A DNA stretch of 60,811 nucleotides from contig MCFG01000400.1 of the NCBI GenBank assembly GCA_002104895.1, positions 1 to 60,811 of the forward strand, read 5' to 3'. Source of the stretch: Anaeromyces robustus. Taxonomy: Eukaryota; Neocallimastigomycota; Neocallimastigomycetes; Neocallimastigales; Neocallimastigaceae. The notes beneath the pieces are model-generated. The model did no database searches, was not told the DNA's origin, and saw only the letters and a list, made by a program, of their open reading frames with translations. Of this stretch, positions 20,931 through 36,265 are shown piece by piece (position 1 is the stretch's first letter; each line of letters starts with the position of its first letter). Position numbers and translations under genes: made by a program.

Positions 20931-21909
20931 GTACTATTGTTATTTCTATTATATCTATTGTTGTTATTTGTTATTGTTGTTTTTTTTATTATTATTTTAT
21001 TTAACATTAACTATTAAACAACAACCGGATTTATTTCCCACATTTTTTTTTTTTTTTATAATACAAAATATAAAATATTAAAGAAAAAAATAATAAAAAA
21101 TTATGGAATAATAGAATAAAAAAGAAAGGTTTTTTTTTTTTAATATCTTCTTTATTATGTGTTTTTATTTTAAACAAAAAAATAAGCAGTTATTTATTCT
21201 TTTTTTTTTATTATAATATATATTTATATAGTTATTATTGTTATTATTATAGCATTATTATTTATTATTATAATTATAGTATTATTATTGTTATTATTGA
21301 TATGAATAAAAATAAATAAAAGATATTTCACTTTTTTTTTTAAAAAAAAAAAAGGCTAAAAGTTATTATAACATTGGATTGTTAGTTTTAAAATAATACA
21401 GTATTACTATAGAATATTTCTTATTATGAATTAGTATGTATGTATAATTATCATTAATTATTATTTAAGTATAACTATTATTATTAATATGTATTGTTAT
21501 TTATTATTAATGTTATTTGTTATTAATTGTTGTTATTTGTTATTATATTATAAGTTAAGTATTAATAATTCTTTTATATAAAATAAAAAAAATAATAAAC
21601 AAAAAAAAAGTAGGTTTATTAAATAAAAAATCAGTTAAAAAATAAGGTAAAAAAAAAGTTTGTTTGCTTTGTTTTGTTTGCTTTGTTTGCTTTGTTTTTT
21701 TTTTTTTAATATTTTACAAACTATAAAAAAAAAAGAGGGGGTTTTTTTTTTTCTTTTTTTTTTTATATAAATAAATTGACGGATTTTATTCCTATTAATT
21801 AAATAATTAAAACTAAAAAAATTAAAAAAGTTTTTTTTTTTTTTTTTTGCTTTTTTTTTTTTACTTTGTTTGCTTTTTGTTTGTTTTTTTATATATAAAA
21901 AAGTGGGTG

Positions 21910-21942
<33 letters not shown>

Positions 21943-22240
21943 AAAAGTTTTTTTTTTTTTTTGTTGCTTTTAATATTGAATTAATAAGAAGAAGAAGAAG
22001 AAGAAGAAGAAAAAAGAATTTAATTGAAAAAAAACTTTTTTTTTTTCTAATGGTTTGTTGTAGAATGTAAATAAAAGAATTTAATTGAAAAAAACTTCTT
22101 TTTTTTTTTTCTAATGGTTTGTTGTAGAATGTAAATAAAAGAAAAGAAAAGAAAAACAAAACAAACAAACAAACTTTTTTCTTTTTTCTTTTTTTATTTT
22201 TTTATTTTTTATTTTTTATGTTGTATTATAATGAACAGTT
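18111..22240. other. 4.1 kb of low-complexity DNA without a recognisable gene
   Basis: Dominated by A-runs, T-runs and A/T microsatellites, including an A-run of more than 30 (19998-20031) and TTA arrays (20180-20210, 20887-20930). No transposon remnant noticed. Apparent ORFs here are lysine/phenylalanine runs and are not credible. Exceptions described separately are the hairpin at 18320-18398 and a duplicated ~63-bp unit at 22010-22140 containing CTAATGGTTTGTTGTAGAAT. Confidence 0.6.
18320..18398. other. GC-richer imperfect hairpin, unexplained
   Basis: ACTTGGAACAAGTATCGGTC (from 18329) faces AGACCGGTGTACTTGTCCTA (from 18373). The two arms pair over ~21 bp, with one G-T wobble, one A-C mismatch and a short bulge, around a ~24-nt AT loop. 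A smaller palindrome GAATGGGGAATCCATTC lies just upstream (18311-18327). Could be an RNA hairpin, a fragment of a small inverted-repeat transposon, or an old coding remnant. Confidence 0.4.
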
Positions 22241-22380
22241 TAATTAAGTGGATGGCCATGGTTTTTCTTCGTTTCGTTTTGAACGGTAATATGGTGTGTA
22301 CCATCGTTTAATGGATAATGTATATTCAAATTCATAAATAGTTTTAGTTTTTACTAGCTTGCACAAATATCATCGCCCTT
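22241..22380. other. Mixed-composition patch, unrecognised
   Basis: About 140 bp with normal base mixture (for example AAGTGGATGGCCATGG, TTCGTTTCGTTTTGAACGG, ACCATCGTTTAATGGATAA). It contains the short palindrome ATGGTGTGTACCAT. No long frame in either direction. It may be the remains of an exon or small RNA. Confidence 0.3.
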
Positions 22381-22383
22381 TTA

Positions 22384-22440
22384 AAGAAAAGAAAAAAAAA
22401 AAAGAGAAAGAAAGATAAAGAAAGAGAAAGAAAAAGAGAA

Positions 22441-22475
<35 letters not shown>

Positions 22476-22484
22476 GAAAGAGAG
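22384..22484. repeat. AAAG/AAAGAG microsatellite
   Basis: A purine-only run of ~100 bp built from GAAA and GAGAAA units, the longest polypurine strand in the window. It could form triplex DNA. No coding meaning. Confidence 0.9.
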
Positions 22485-22573
22485 GTTAACATATAATAAA
22501 GAAATTACAATAATATTATATTATATTATATTAATAATAATTAATTATTTTTTATTAAATAAAATAAAAAAAA

Positions 22574-22607
<34 letters not shown>

Positions 22608-22614
22608 TATATAT

Positions 22615-22662
22615 ATCTTTATCTTTATCTTTATCTTTATCTTTATCTTTATCTTTATCTAT
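22615..22662. repeat. (ATCTTT)n hexanucleotide repeat
   Basis: About eight perfect ATCTTT units immediately after a TTA array. Confidence 0.9.
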
Positions 22663-22679
22663 AAATATATTTTTACCAT

Positions 22680-23235
22680 TACTGAGGATAGCATTTCTAC
22701 CGTTTATTTTAATGACGGTATATCTCAAACTTATGATTTAAACTAAAACTTTGAGATGATTCGCCTTTAACAATATATAACTTAACTTCATTTTTGAGGG
22801 GGTTAAACCCATTCCAGCACCATCATTTTACCATTAATTTTTTTTAAGACATTAATTTTATGGATTTTACTTCAACTTCAGTCTCTTCCATCCACTTCTT
22901 CGGTTATCTCTACAAGGGTTTTCCATCAGCTCCTGCACAAAGTACCGGCTGATACAGTAAAATTACTTTACATTCAATGCCAGCCTAGGTTGGAGGTACA
23001 TTTAATTTAATGTAGGGAAGAACATCATGAGTTGCCTCACCTCACCTGTATTAACCTACATTCACTAAATAACCAATTTTATCGGTAATTTTATCATATT
23101 TGCTGGCGGATTTCACAGTAATATAAATCTCCTTTTTTCATTATTAGAAGTTGCTATACTACCATAACCATCTTCCTTCTTTACATAATAACCTAACTCT
23201 ACATCCACTTGGACTTCCTACATCACAATTTTTTA
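22680..23235 (-). pseudogene. Decayed coding stretch, possibly a secreted repeat protein
   Basis: Base composition is clearly coding-like. Minus-strand frames, broken by many stops, give VDVELGYYVKKEDGYGSIAT, SNNEKRRFI, ITVKSASKYDKITDKIGYLV, LYQPVLCAGADGKPL and EVKLYIVKGESSQSF. Repeated GYYV/GYLV-type segments resemble the short Gly-Tyr-Tyr repeats I associate with extracellular scaffold-like proteins of anaerobic fungi. This is recognition from memory and unverified. No start, signal peptide or intact frame can be defined. Confidence 0.3.
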
Positions 23236-24775
<1,540 letters not shown>

Positions 24776-26137
24776 AAAATAAAGCAAATTTATTATTTCT
24801 ATTATTATTTTTGTTATATTTTTAAAAATGAAATGAAATTAGAATTAAATATATAGTATAATATAATGAAATAAAACAATAATTATGAATAAATAATAGA
24901 ATATGATAATAAAATACCTGTTCATTAATTACTTCTTTTTTCATATGTAATATTTTATATTAAAAAATATATATATATATTATATTATAAATAAATAAAT
25001 AAATATAAAGTTAAGTTATTTTTTTTTTTTTTTTTTCAATTAATATAAATTATACTAAGAGTTTAATGAGTTTAATATTATTACATAAAAAAAAGAATAC
25101 TAAGAGTTTAATGAGTTTAATATTATTACATAAAAAAAAAAAGAACTTTCTTTAACTTTCTTTGATTTTATATATATATAAATTTCAATAAATATTATTA
25201 TTAATAGAATTATCATATAAAATATCTTTAGATAATATATAATTCTTAAATATATCTATAATATCTTAAATAAAACAAAAGTTAGATTAATTACTTTCAT
25301 AAATTTAATAATATTACCATCTCTTTTAAATGGTGATTGAATATATAAATAATATTTTAAATTGTTTTAAATTATTTTAACATATTGATATCATAATAAG
25401 AGTAATTTTTATATAATTATGTGACGTAACTATAATAGTACATAATCTAATTTATCAATTATTAATTCTTCTTATTTTCATTTCTTATTAATGTATTAAA
25501 TTATTAATGAAAATTCTTCTTATTTTCATTTCTTATTAATGTATTAAATTATTAATGAAAATTCTTCTTATTTTCATTTCTTATTAATGTATTAATTTAT
25601 TAATGAAAATTAAGTATAGTTAAATATAATTTGTTTTTAATTAATTTAATTGTACTGATTATAAATATATATTTTTATAATTAACTTTTGTATATACTCC
25701 ACAACAAACAATATAAATTATCAATTGATTTTTCTTATTAATTAAATATATTATATATTTACATATTTATATTGTATTCATATATTATATTATTATATTA
25801 TTATATTTAATTTTGATTTATTTATTTTTAATTCATTTATTTAAAATTTTATTATTATTATGACTAAATTTATTTAGTAATATTTTATCATTCATTAATT
25901 TATTACTTATTTAATATATATAAATTTATTTATTATTATTTAATTTATTTATATTTATTATTCTTAAAAATAAATGAATGAATAAATATTCTTGATAAAT
26001 TAATGCATTTAAGAATAACTATAAATAATTGTTGTTAATCCTAATGATATAAAAAAAAAAACTTTAATTTATACTAAATAGACTGCTGCATTGATTACTA
26101 TTATAAACCTATGTATTTATTTAATATATTGATGGTA

Positions 26138-26352
<215 letters not shown>

Positions 26353-27223
26353 ATAGTGAGTATATAGTATTAAATAAATAAAACTCAAAAGGAGAAAAAA
26401 AAAAACTTTATTTTTTAATTAATACAAAAAAAGAATTATCTCTATTTAATTATTTTTTTTTTAAAAAAAAAATTACTGCATTAATTATTAATTTTTTTTT
26501 TTTATGTAATGATTATTATTATTTTTTTTTTTTTTTTGATTATTTTTTAAATGTTTCCCATTTTTTAATTATTGTAATTTTAATAAAGTCTAAAAAAGTT
26601 AACTAAAAACTTTAATATTTTTTAATTAATACAAAAAAAGGAACTTTTATTATTATTATTGTTTTTTTTTTTTTAATTGGTTTTCATAGCATGACCAATT
26701 AACAATTGTAAATAATATAAATAGTAAATATTCAGTTCTACTCCAAAAAAATCAGATAAAATCATTAACATAGTAACGTCATATAAAATCATAAATTCAA
26801 ACATACATCATATATTATTTCAAAAAATTTCATAATTAAATTCATATTACTTTATCATTATAAATCAATTATAATTTAAATAAATATATATATTCCTTCA
26901 TTGAAATTTCGAAATGATTTAAAATTAATATTTTGTTGTCTTTCAATTGAAAAATGAAATTTATTATTCATTTATTTATTTGTTTGTTTATTTATTATTT
27001 ATTTTGTTTTTAACTATTATTTGCTTTTCCTTTTTTATTGTTGTTTGTTGAATCTGTTTTCCTTCAAAAAAAATTTGTTATTTTTTTTTATTAATATAAA
27101 TAATATACTAATAATAATAATAATAATATTTATATTAAATAAATATTAAAATTATTTAAAAGTCAAAAATTTTTTATTATTAATAAATAAATAATACATA
27201 CCACCATACAAATATAAAATAAA

Positions 27224-27263
<40 letters not shown>

Positions 27264-27309
27264 TAATAATAATAATAATATTTAATGATATGATACTTAC
27301 CTCATAGTC

Positions 27310-27347
<38 letters not shown>

Positions 27348-28379
27348 AGTAATAATAATTTTTAAAGATACTAAACTCTTTACTTACCTGTTTTTACTTA
27401 CCTGTTTTTACCTACCTTTTTTTATGTTATAAAAAAAATTTTTTTTTATTTATTTTTTTTTTTTTTTTTTTAAGGAAAGAATAAAAAAGAAGATAATTAT
27501 AAGTATTTATATTTATATATAAGTTCAATAGGATTTTTTTTTATAATTAAAGTTTTCTCTTTTTTAACACTCCTTTTTAATTTTTTATTCCTTTTTTTTT
27601 TTTTTTTTTTAAAATTATTGCAAAAAAAATTAAAAAAATGGTGTCATAATTTTATATCAATAGATAAGTAAATAACACATAAATAAAAAACTAATAAATA
27701 GTTAGTGAATAAGTATTAAAACTAAATAATTATTAATCTTAATATAAATTTTTTATAAAATTTAAATTTAATAAAAATAAATACATTTTACATTCTTTGA
27801 ATACAATACAAAATGTATAAAAATTTTTGATCTTTGTTTAAAATAATATATTGTAATATAAAAATAATATATTGAATAAATATAATAATATATATTTTAA
27901 TTATATTATTATATATATAAGTTATTATATTATTTTAAAATAAACTTTAAAAAGAAAACTTTATTTTATCATTCGTAAAAAAGGTGGATTTCTAAAAGAG
28001 AAATTTAAAGATTAAATTAAATTATGAAATATTATAATTATAAATATATTATTATAACAATGACCTATTATTTTATAAATGAAATAGATCATATAATTAA
28101 ATATAAAATATATTTATTATAAATATTAAATATAATAAATATTATAATAATATAAAAATGGAGATGAAATTAATACTTCAATAAATTATAATAAATAGAT
28201 GTAATTAATAAAATTATATATTACAATTATAATATAATATATATAAAAGACAAAAACTTTATTTTTATTTCATAGTATTTTATATAAATACAATCAATAT
28301 ATTAATTAATAAATATATTATTATTATGTAGTTATTATTTATTACTTATATTATTATAATTATTTATATATTAATTCAT

Positions 28380-28542
28380 TTATTATTTATTTATTTATTT
28401 ATTTATTTATATATTTATTTATTTATTTATTTATTTATTCATTTATTATTTATATATTTATTCATTTATTATTTATATATTTATTTATTTATTTATTTAT
28501 TTATTTAGTTATTTAGTTATTTATTTATTTATTTATTTACTT

Positions 28543-28578
<36 letters not shown>

Positions 28579-28616
28579 GTTATTTAGTTATTTATTTATT
28601 TATTTATTTATTATTT
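28380..28616. repeat. (ATTT)n array with TAGT variants
   Basis: Tetranucleotide-rich stretch with duplicated higher-order blocks ending in TTTAGTTATTTAGTTATT. Confidence 0.9.
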
Positions 28617-29157
28617 AAAAATTATCATACTCAAAAAAGTTACACTTAGCCATATTTTTGTAAAAAAAAAAAACTATTTTAAATTTTTAAATAATTAATA
28701 TATTTATTTATTATTATATTTATACCTATATTGCTTTATATTTATTTATATTTATTTATATTATATTTATTTTATTATTTATAATATTTAATTACTTAAT
28801 AAATCATAAATATAAGGATAAATCTTTTTTGTGAATATATGATTTAATAGAGTATTATTAATCTATTAATATTTATTAGATTACAAGGAAAATAAAAACA
28901 ATATAAATATACTATACTAATATTTATTATTACTGACAAAATGAAAAAGAAATTTTTTTTTAAAAAAAAAAAAAAAAAAAAAGTTAATACTAAAAAATAT
29001 AAACAACAATATTAAAAATTTTAATTAAAAAGATAAAAAAAAAAAGAATTAAAAATACCCTGATTATTATACTAATTTAAATAGAGTAAGATAAATAAAG
29101 TTACTAACATAACTTTTTTTTTTTTTTTTTTGATAAATAGTAATATAAAAATTTATA

Positions 29158-29414
29158 TCAATATAATAAGTCATAATTAAAACTAATTAATGTTTTATAT
29201 TGAGTAATTTTTTTGGCCATCCAATGATTAATTTTTATAATGATACGTTCACTACAACCGGAAAACTCTCTTAAATATATCGGATATTCTTTGGCAAAAT
29301 AATAATAAAGATTTCTTCTACCATATCTTCTTCTAGCATTATTAAACCAACAATTAACCTGGAAAGTATATTTTTATGATTATTATTATTTTTATTATTA
29401 TTATTATTATTATT

Positions 29415-29452
<38 letters not shown>

Positions 29453-29806
29453 CGTTATTTTAATTAAAAAATATATATATAATTGTTATTATTATAATTA
29501 GTTTAAAAGTCAAAAAAAAGAAAAAAAAAAATTGAATTAATTTTTATATTATATTATATTATATTAAATTAAAATATAATATAATATAATAAATACCTGA
29601 GTCATGGATAATCCAGTAAATCTAGCTAAATCACTTTTATCAAGATAGGAAGGATATTGTATATGATCAGAAAAATAATAGTAGGTTTTGAGTAAGGATT
29701 TGACTTCAGGACTAAAAGGGTTAAGTCTTTTTTTTGGCATATTTGGTATCCCATTTCTTTCTCTCCCTATTATAGGATCATTTCTTGATATCATAGCTGG
29801 GCACAT
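29158..29806 (-). CDS. TALE-class homeodomain protein, two exons
   Basis: Exon 1 is 29806-29597 (70 codons). A 238-nt intron (29596-29359) starts GTATTT and ends TTTCCAG. Exon 2 is 29358-29158 (66 codons plus TGA). The 136-residue product has a homeodomain at about residues 25-85: KKRLNPFSPEVKSLLKTYYY (helix 1), FSDHIQYPSYLDKSDLARFT (the three-residue TALE loop insertion with YP, then helix 2) and GLSMTQVNCWFNNARRRYGR (recognition helix). W48, F49, N51, R53 and R55 are present; position 50 is Asn rather than the usual TALE Ile. The splice joins ...SMTQ to VNCWF in phase 0 inside the recognition helix. A nuclear DNA-binding regulator is expected. A basic C-terminal tail follows; no other domain. 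The ATG is the first in frame; an upstream exon cannot be excluded. Confidence 0.9.
29385..29452. repeat. (TTA)n(TTG)n microsatellite in the homeobox intron
   Basis: About seven TTA units followed by about twelve TTG units (one GTC variant). It lies wholly within the intron, close to the acceptor side. Confidence 0.9.
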
Positions 29807-31559
29807 GGTATTGGTATAGTATAGTATTTTTTTTTTTTTTTTTTTTTTGAAATAAAAAATCAGTTTTACGTAAAAACAAAAAAAGTTGAGATATAATTGA
29901 AAAATATAATACTTTTTTTTTTTTTAAAAAAAAAGGAAAATTAAAAAATTAATCTTTTTTATTTTTAATTAATAGGACACCTTATATTGAAGGTTAAATA
30001 ATGAACTTTATATAAAAAGAATATATATATTCTTATATGATAAAAAAAAGCAGGAAATAATTTAAAAAATATTTAAAAGTATATTGTTATAGAAAAAAAA
30101 AGCGGTAAATTATCCTATATTTATATTTTTTTTATTTTTTATATTATATATAAAAAATAAAATATTTTATTTAAAAAAAAAAAGAAGTATAGTATATATA
30201 CAACTTTTTATTTAATATTTAAATATATATTTAAATACATATATTTATAATCTAAAATATAATCTAATAAAGTATAACCATATATAATATATTATAAATA
30301 TATAATTATTTAATTTTTCCTTTTTATTTTCTTATCAGATTCTCTTTTTTTTTTAATAACTTTATTATTATTTAATTAAAATGATTTTCTAAAATTTTTT
30401 TTTATATTAATTTTTTTCCATTTTCTAGTTTAATTTTTTTATTAAAAATTGTATACAATAAAAAGTCAATAAAAAACAAATTTAGAGAAAACTTTTTTTA
30501 AAACTATTATTACTAATTAAATTATATGATAATTTATATTATTTATAGGATGACTATTATAAAAAATTCTTTATATTTATTTGTAGATTAAATAAAAAAG
30601 ATAAAAAAAAGACCAATAAGAAGGTGGGATTCACATTAAAAGAGTTGATCTAAACCAATAATTTCAATATTATTACATAATTCAAATTTTTTTTAAATAA
30701 AAAAATTAATTATATAAAACTTCTTCTATAATTATTTACTATTATATAAATTCAATATGATATAGAAGATTTATTAAAAAATAAAAAATTATTTTTATTG
30801 TATTTATTTTTTTTTTAAAAATTAGGATTAAATATTGTAAAAATACTTTTATTTCTTATTTTAAAATTTTAAAAGAGCCTAAAAAAACTTAAGTAAGGAA
30901 TTATAATGAATAATGAGTTCCTTATTTTCTTTTCTTTTTATATATATATATATATACTTTATTATTCTATATATTTTATTCTTATATGAATTTATATATA
31001 ATCTATTTTTAAATATATACCTATCCTATTTAAAAAATAATGAATAAAAAATACATAAAAAAAATTATTAATATTAAAATTATTATTTCAATGTTTTATA
31101 TATATCAAGAATAGTAATTTCATATGAAATATATCCAAAATACCTAACAGTCTTTACTACTCATGAAATAAAATATAAAATTTAAATATTTAAAAATTCT
31201 ATTTAATTTTATTTAATGGATTATCCATTTAATATAAAATATTATTTATAAATTATAAATTACAATATAAAATATTATTTATAAATTATAAATTACAATA
31301 TAAAATATTATTTATAAATTATAAATTACTATATACTTTTATAATATATATAATAAAACATCACTTATATTAATTCGTTTATTAAATTTGTTATATTTTA
31401 ATTAAAATAAATTTTAAATTAAATTAATTAAAATGACTTTTATATTACCAATATATTTTAATTAAATTAATTTATTTTGACAAGTAATTAATCATTACTA
31501 TAAAAGGTTAATATTGATAGAATAATGTATTTATTTAATTAAAAATTTTATGTACCGTA

Positions 31560-31908
31560 ATTAAAACTTTAGGGATTATTTAATTATAAAAAATGTAGTT
31601 AAAACTTTAGGGATTATTTAATTATAAAAAATGTAGTTAAAACTTTAGGGATTATTTAATTATAAAAAATGTAGTTAAAACTTTAGGGATTATTTAATTA
31701 TAAAAAATGTAGTTAAAACTTTAGGGATTATTTAATTATAAAAAATGTAGTTAAAACTTTAGGGATTATTTAATTATAAAAAATGTAGTTAAAACTTTAG
31801 GGATTATTTAATTATAAAAAATGTAATTAAAACTTTAGGGATTATTTAATTATAAAAAATGTAATTAAAACTTTAGGGATTATTTAATTATAAAAAATGT
31901 AGTTAAGG
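31560..31908. repeat. 38-bp minisatellite, about nine units
   Basis: Unit contains TTAAAACTTTAGGGATTATT and TAATTATAAAAAATGTAG. Units are almost identical; two near the right end carry GTAA instead of GTAG. The low divergence means recent expansion or homogenisation. Confidence 0.95.
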
Positions 31909-34252
31909 TTATCTCTTTTTTTAACTTTACTATAATATAATAATTTTCTATTATTATATATTTTACAATATATTTGTAATAATATAAAAATTAAAATGAA
32001 ATAATATAATTTATATAGATAGAAAAATATAATTAATAAAATATATTTAGTTTTCAAAAAATTATAGTTATCAATTTTTTTTTACAACAATAAATTAAAT
32101 ATTTGCCAAAAATAAAAGCTTAATAATAAATATATAATAGAAAAAAAAAAAAAAGAATTAAAAAAAAAAAATTATAAATAAAATATATAAATATTTAAAA
32201 TATAATTATATAAATAAAATATAATAAAAAAAAAACAGATTATATTACATTTTTATAAATAAATAATTTGTTATTATAAACATTAAAAATATTATTTTTA
32301 TAAAAATAATTTTTGAAGTTACTAAATAGCAATAGTTTTTTTTTTTTTTTTTTTTGTTTCCTAGTTGAAAATTCAAATAAATTAATCCTGAATAAGATCA
32401 ATCAATTTTGTATGTATACAACAAATAAATATATGTATTGGATTCATTAGTAAAAAAAAAAAAAAAATAATAATTTATATATTATATTATATAATATATA
32501 ACTTATATAACTTTTATTATAGATTATAGTTATATAATCCTAACAAAATAATAAAGAATAGTTTATCATTATCATAATTATTATTAATTTATGTCAAATT
32601 AATAGATTATTATAATTTATATTTACATTATTATAATATAAAAATAAAGTTTTATTCTTTATTTTATATTGTATAAATACAGTTTTAATATATATAAGTA
32701 ATTCATTAGCAGAAAATTATATATATAAACAATTTAATTTGCATTATATATAAAATATATATATTTTTTATTTAATTTATATACTGTTATATATATATTT
32801 AAAGTTTTATAATTATTACATTAATTTAATTTACTCATATTTTTTTTTAAAAAAAAAAAAAGATTATTTATTTGATCGATCTTTTTAATTTTAATTAATT
32901 AATAAATATATATAATTAGATAACTTCTTTATATTAGTGTATATATTAAATATATATTATTAATATAATATTTATATATATAAGTAACTCATTAGCAAAA
33001 AAAAAAAAAGACTATTTATAATATGAACAATTTAATTTATATTTAAAAAATATATAATATTATATATATTAACCATATATTATAAATTCACTATTTTTAT
33101 ATAGTTACATCATTCAGCAAATTAAAAAAAAAAAAAAAAAAAGAATTAATTAAATAATCTTTTTGTTTTTCTGTTCTTTTTTAATAAAAATTATATAATT
33201 TATATTTATATTTGGTATATATGTTTAATGTATATTATTAATATCATGTTTAAATATGTAAATAATTTATTAACAAAACAGAAAAAAAAAAAAAAAAAAG
33301 ACTATTAATGATATAATAAATTAATAATAATTATATATATATACATATATATTTTTATATTTTATATTTATTACAATGAAAATAAAGTATTCCATAAATA
33401 TTATAAATAGTGATATATATCTAAAATGAGCATTTTCATAAAAAGTAATATGATTTTTTTTTTTTTTTTAATGAATGATTTCTACTTTTTCATATGAAAA
33501 ATAATTAAACTATTTTTCCTTTTTTTTTTTTTTATACATATATATAAAGTTTTAAAATATTTGTTGAATTTATTGGTTTGTATTTAGAATAAAATTAATC
33601 TAACCTCTTTTATACTTGGAATCAATAATTTCAACTATTTGAGTTTTTTTATAATTTTCTCTCTAAAATAAAATAAATAATCATATTCATTCTTCAATAT
33701 TTTCTTTCATGAAATACTTAATAATTATATTGAATTATTTTCTTAATATATTACTACTACTTATTGTCTCATTTATCTTCAATTAAATAATTTTCTTTGA
33801 TATTTTTTCTTAATATATTACTACTACTTATTATCTTATTTATCTTCAATTAAATAATTCTTTGATATTATCATATTTATTATTTCTGCTAAATATATTT
33901 TCTATTCTATTCATTAATTTTCAATTAAAATTCCTTTTTATCATACTGTCATATTTATTTTTTTTTTCACTTAAAACTTTTTTTATCATACTGTCATATA
34001 AAATTATCCTCAAAAATTTTCTTATATTCACATTTTTATATATATACTAATTTTCAATAAAAATATAGTTTCACCCTATAAGTATATTTTAATATTATCA
34101 TACTCATATTCACAATTAACTTTCAATTTAAAAAAAGAATAATCATACTATTATATTGATTTCAATCAAACTATATACTATCACATTCATTCTAATAAAT
34201 CATTAGAATGAATTTTTTTTTAATCTAGTCATATTTTAAACTTTTTACATCC

Positions 34253-34257
<5 letters not shown>

Positions 34258-34295
<38 letters not shown>

Positions 34296-34296
34296 A

Positions 34297-34327
<31 letters not shown>

Positions 34328-34382
34328 AATTATTATTATTATTATTATTAATTATTATTAATTATTATTATTATTATTATTA

Positions 34383-34424
<42 letters not shown>

Positions 34425-34515
34425 TATTATTATTTTTATTAGTATTAATTATTATTATTATTATTATTATTATTTATTATTTTTATTATTATTATTATTT
34501 TTATTATTTTTATTA

Positions 34516-34598
<83 letters not shown>

Positions 34599-34600
34599 TG
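34258..34600. repeat. (TTA)n array with TTAA variants
   Basis: About 340 bp of TTA units with periodic AATTATTAATTA and TTTTTATT interruptions. Non-coding. Confidence 0.9.
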
Positions 34601-36265
34601 GGTATTTTATTTCAAAGGTTATTTCATTAAAGAAAGGATTAGTTATATATTTTTAAAAAAAAAGAATATTTCTATAAAAATATTAAGATATTTTCATATG
34701 ATTTATTTATCTATAACCATTGAAAGGTGACTATAGATATCATAGCGAAAAAATTTTTTTTTTTCTTTTCTGTCGTTATTAAAGTAGATTTCAATAGTTC
34801 CATAATATTAAAAAAAAATATACTTTCAGAAATGTTATTCTCCTTTTTCTCCATTTTGGATAACTATTCTTATAAACCTTTAAAATCATATTCTTTTATA
34901 AAAATGTTTGAAGAAACTATTAAAAATTGAACTAATATGTAAAGAACAAAAACTATTTAAAACTGAACTATTATGTAAAGAATAAATCATATAGAAAATA
35001 AAAAAAAATTTAATAAAAATAGGTTTTTTACAATAATATATGAATAAAATAAAAAAAAAAAAACCAACTGAAAATATTCAAGTATTCATAAAATATTTAT
35101 TATAACTTTAATAAGATAAGAGGGTTTATAATATTAATTAATTCATTATTTTTATCTAACAATTAATAAAAGAAAATAGAATATTTTTATTTTCATAAAT
35201 TAAAAACTATCAAGAAAAAAAATATAATTTGAAGTTTAAATAAATTTAATAAGTTAATATTCATATATAATATATAGTATTATTAAAAATATATATCCAC
35301 ATATTATTATAGATTTGTATAAATATATCCACATATTAAGGATTTAAAATATTACATATTAATAATATTTGTTAAAAAGCGAAATAATTTAAATATTTAT
35401 CAAATATTATTAAATGAGACAAGTTAGAAACTATCTATATAAAATAATATAAAATGAATAATTGATTATTATTTCTATATATATAATTAATAAATATAAA
35501 AATAAAAGAAAAAAAAATGTAATAAAATAATTAATATAAATTTATTAAAAAAAATTATATGAATAAGTGTCGAAAAAATTTAATAGTAAATCCATTACTT
35601 ATTTATAAATAATAATACATAAAGATAAAACTAAAAGTAAATTAACTAGTTTTATTATTTAAGAATATACATATTATATATATATATATATATTCATTTA
35701 TATTTATTAATATTTGATGAAGCTCAGTATAACTTATTTATAATTTAAAGAAATTAATACTATAGAATATAAACATATCCAATTTTTTAGGATAAAATAT
35801 TTTTTATTGTGTAATATTTCAAGATAGAGTGACCAATTTAAAATATAATAATAGACATTAAACCAAACAAATCAATAAAACTAAAATCTAATAATTAAAT
35901 ATACAATATATATATAATAATAAATATTAAACCCTTGATAAATAATAGATATTATACCAAACAAATCAATAAAACTAAAACCTAATAATAAAAATTAACA
36001 TATATAATATCTGTCTATCTATCTATCTATCTATCTCCAATTTTTTTTTTTTTATGGCACATAATTTGTACGTCACTTTTATTGAATTTAAATATTAAAA
36101 TACATGAATCATAAAAAACACATAATGAAAAAAAAAAAATGATACTAAAAAAAATAAAAAGACCAGTAAAATATTATAGATAATAATAAATAATACTGGA
36201 GTGAAAAAAAGTAGTATAATAATATTTAAAAACAATAAATCCATACAAGCCCTTAATTCTAAATA

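Larger units (their letters stand above)
29807..36265. other. 6.5 kb of AT-rich DNA without a recognisable gene
   Basis: No transposon or protein signal found. Small tandem features: three 33-bp units at ~31232-31330, two ~72-bp units at ~33735-33870 (TTAATATATTACTACTACTT), a TTA array at 34258-34600, a pair of ~100-bp similar blocks at 35845-35995 (CCAAACAAATCAATAAAACT) and an ATCT repeat at 36010-36038. Short ORFs such as 34727-34930 have no recognisable features. Confidence 0.6.

Noticed and set aside
21635-22168. 177-codon Phe/Lys-rich ORF
   Set aside because: Made of T-runs and A-runs; no recognisable segment and homopolymer lengths decide the frame.
31560-31908. CRISPR-like array
   Set aside because: Units are contiguous 38-bp tandem repeats without unique spacers, in a eukaryotic context.
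34727-34930. Small ORF MTIDIIAKKFFFFFSVVIKV and following residues
   Set aside because: No family resemblance and a homopolymer-dependent frame; retained only as part of the unassigned AT-rich region.
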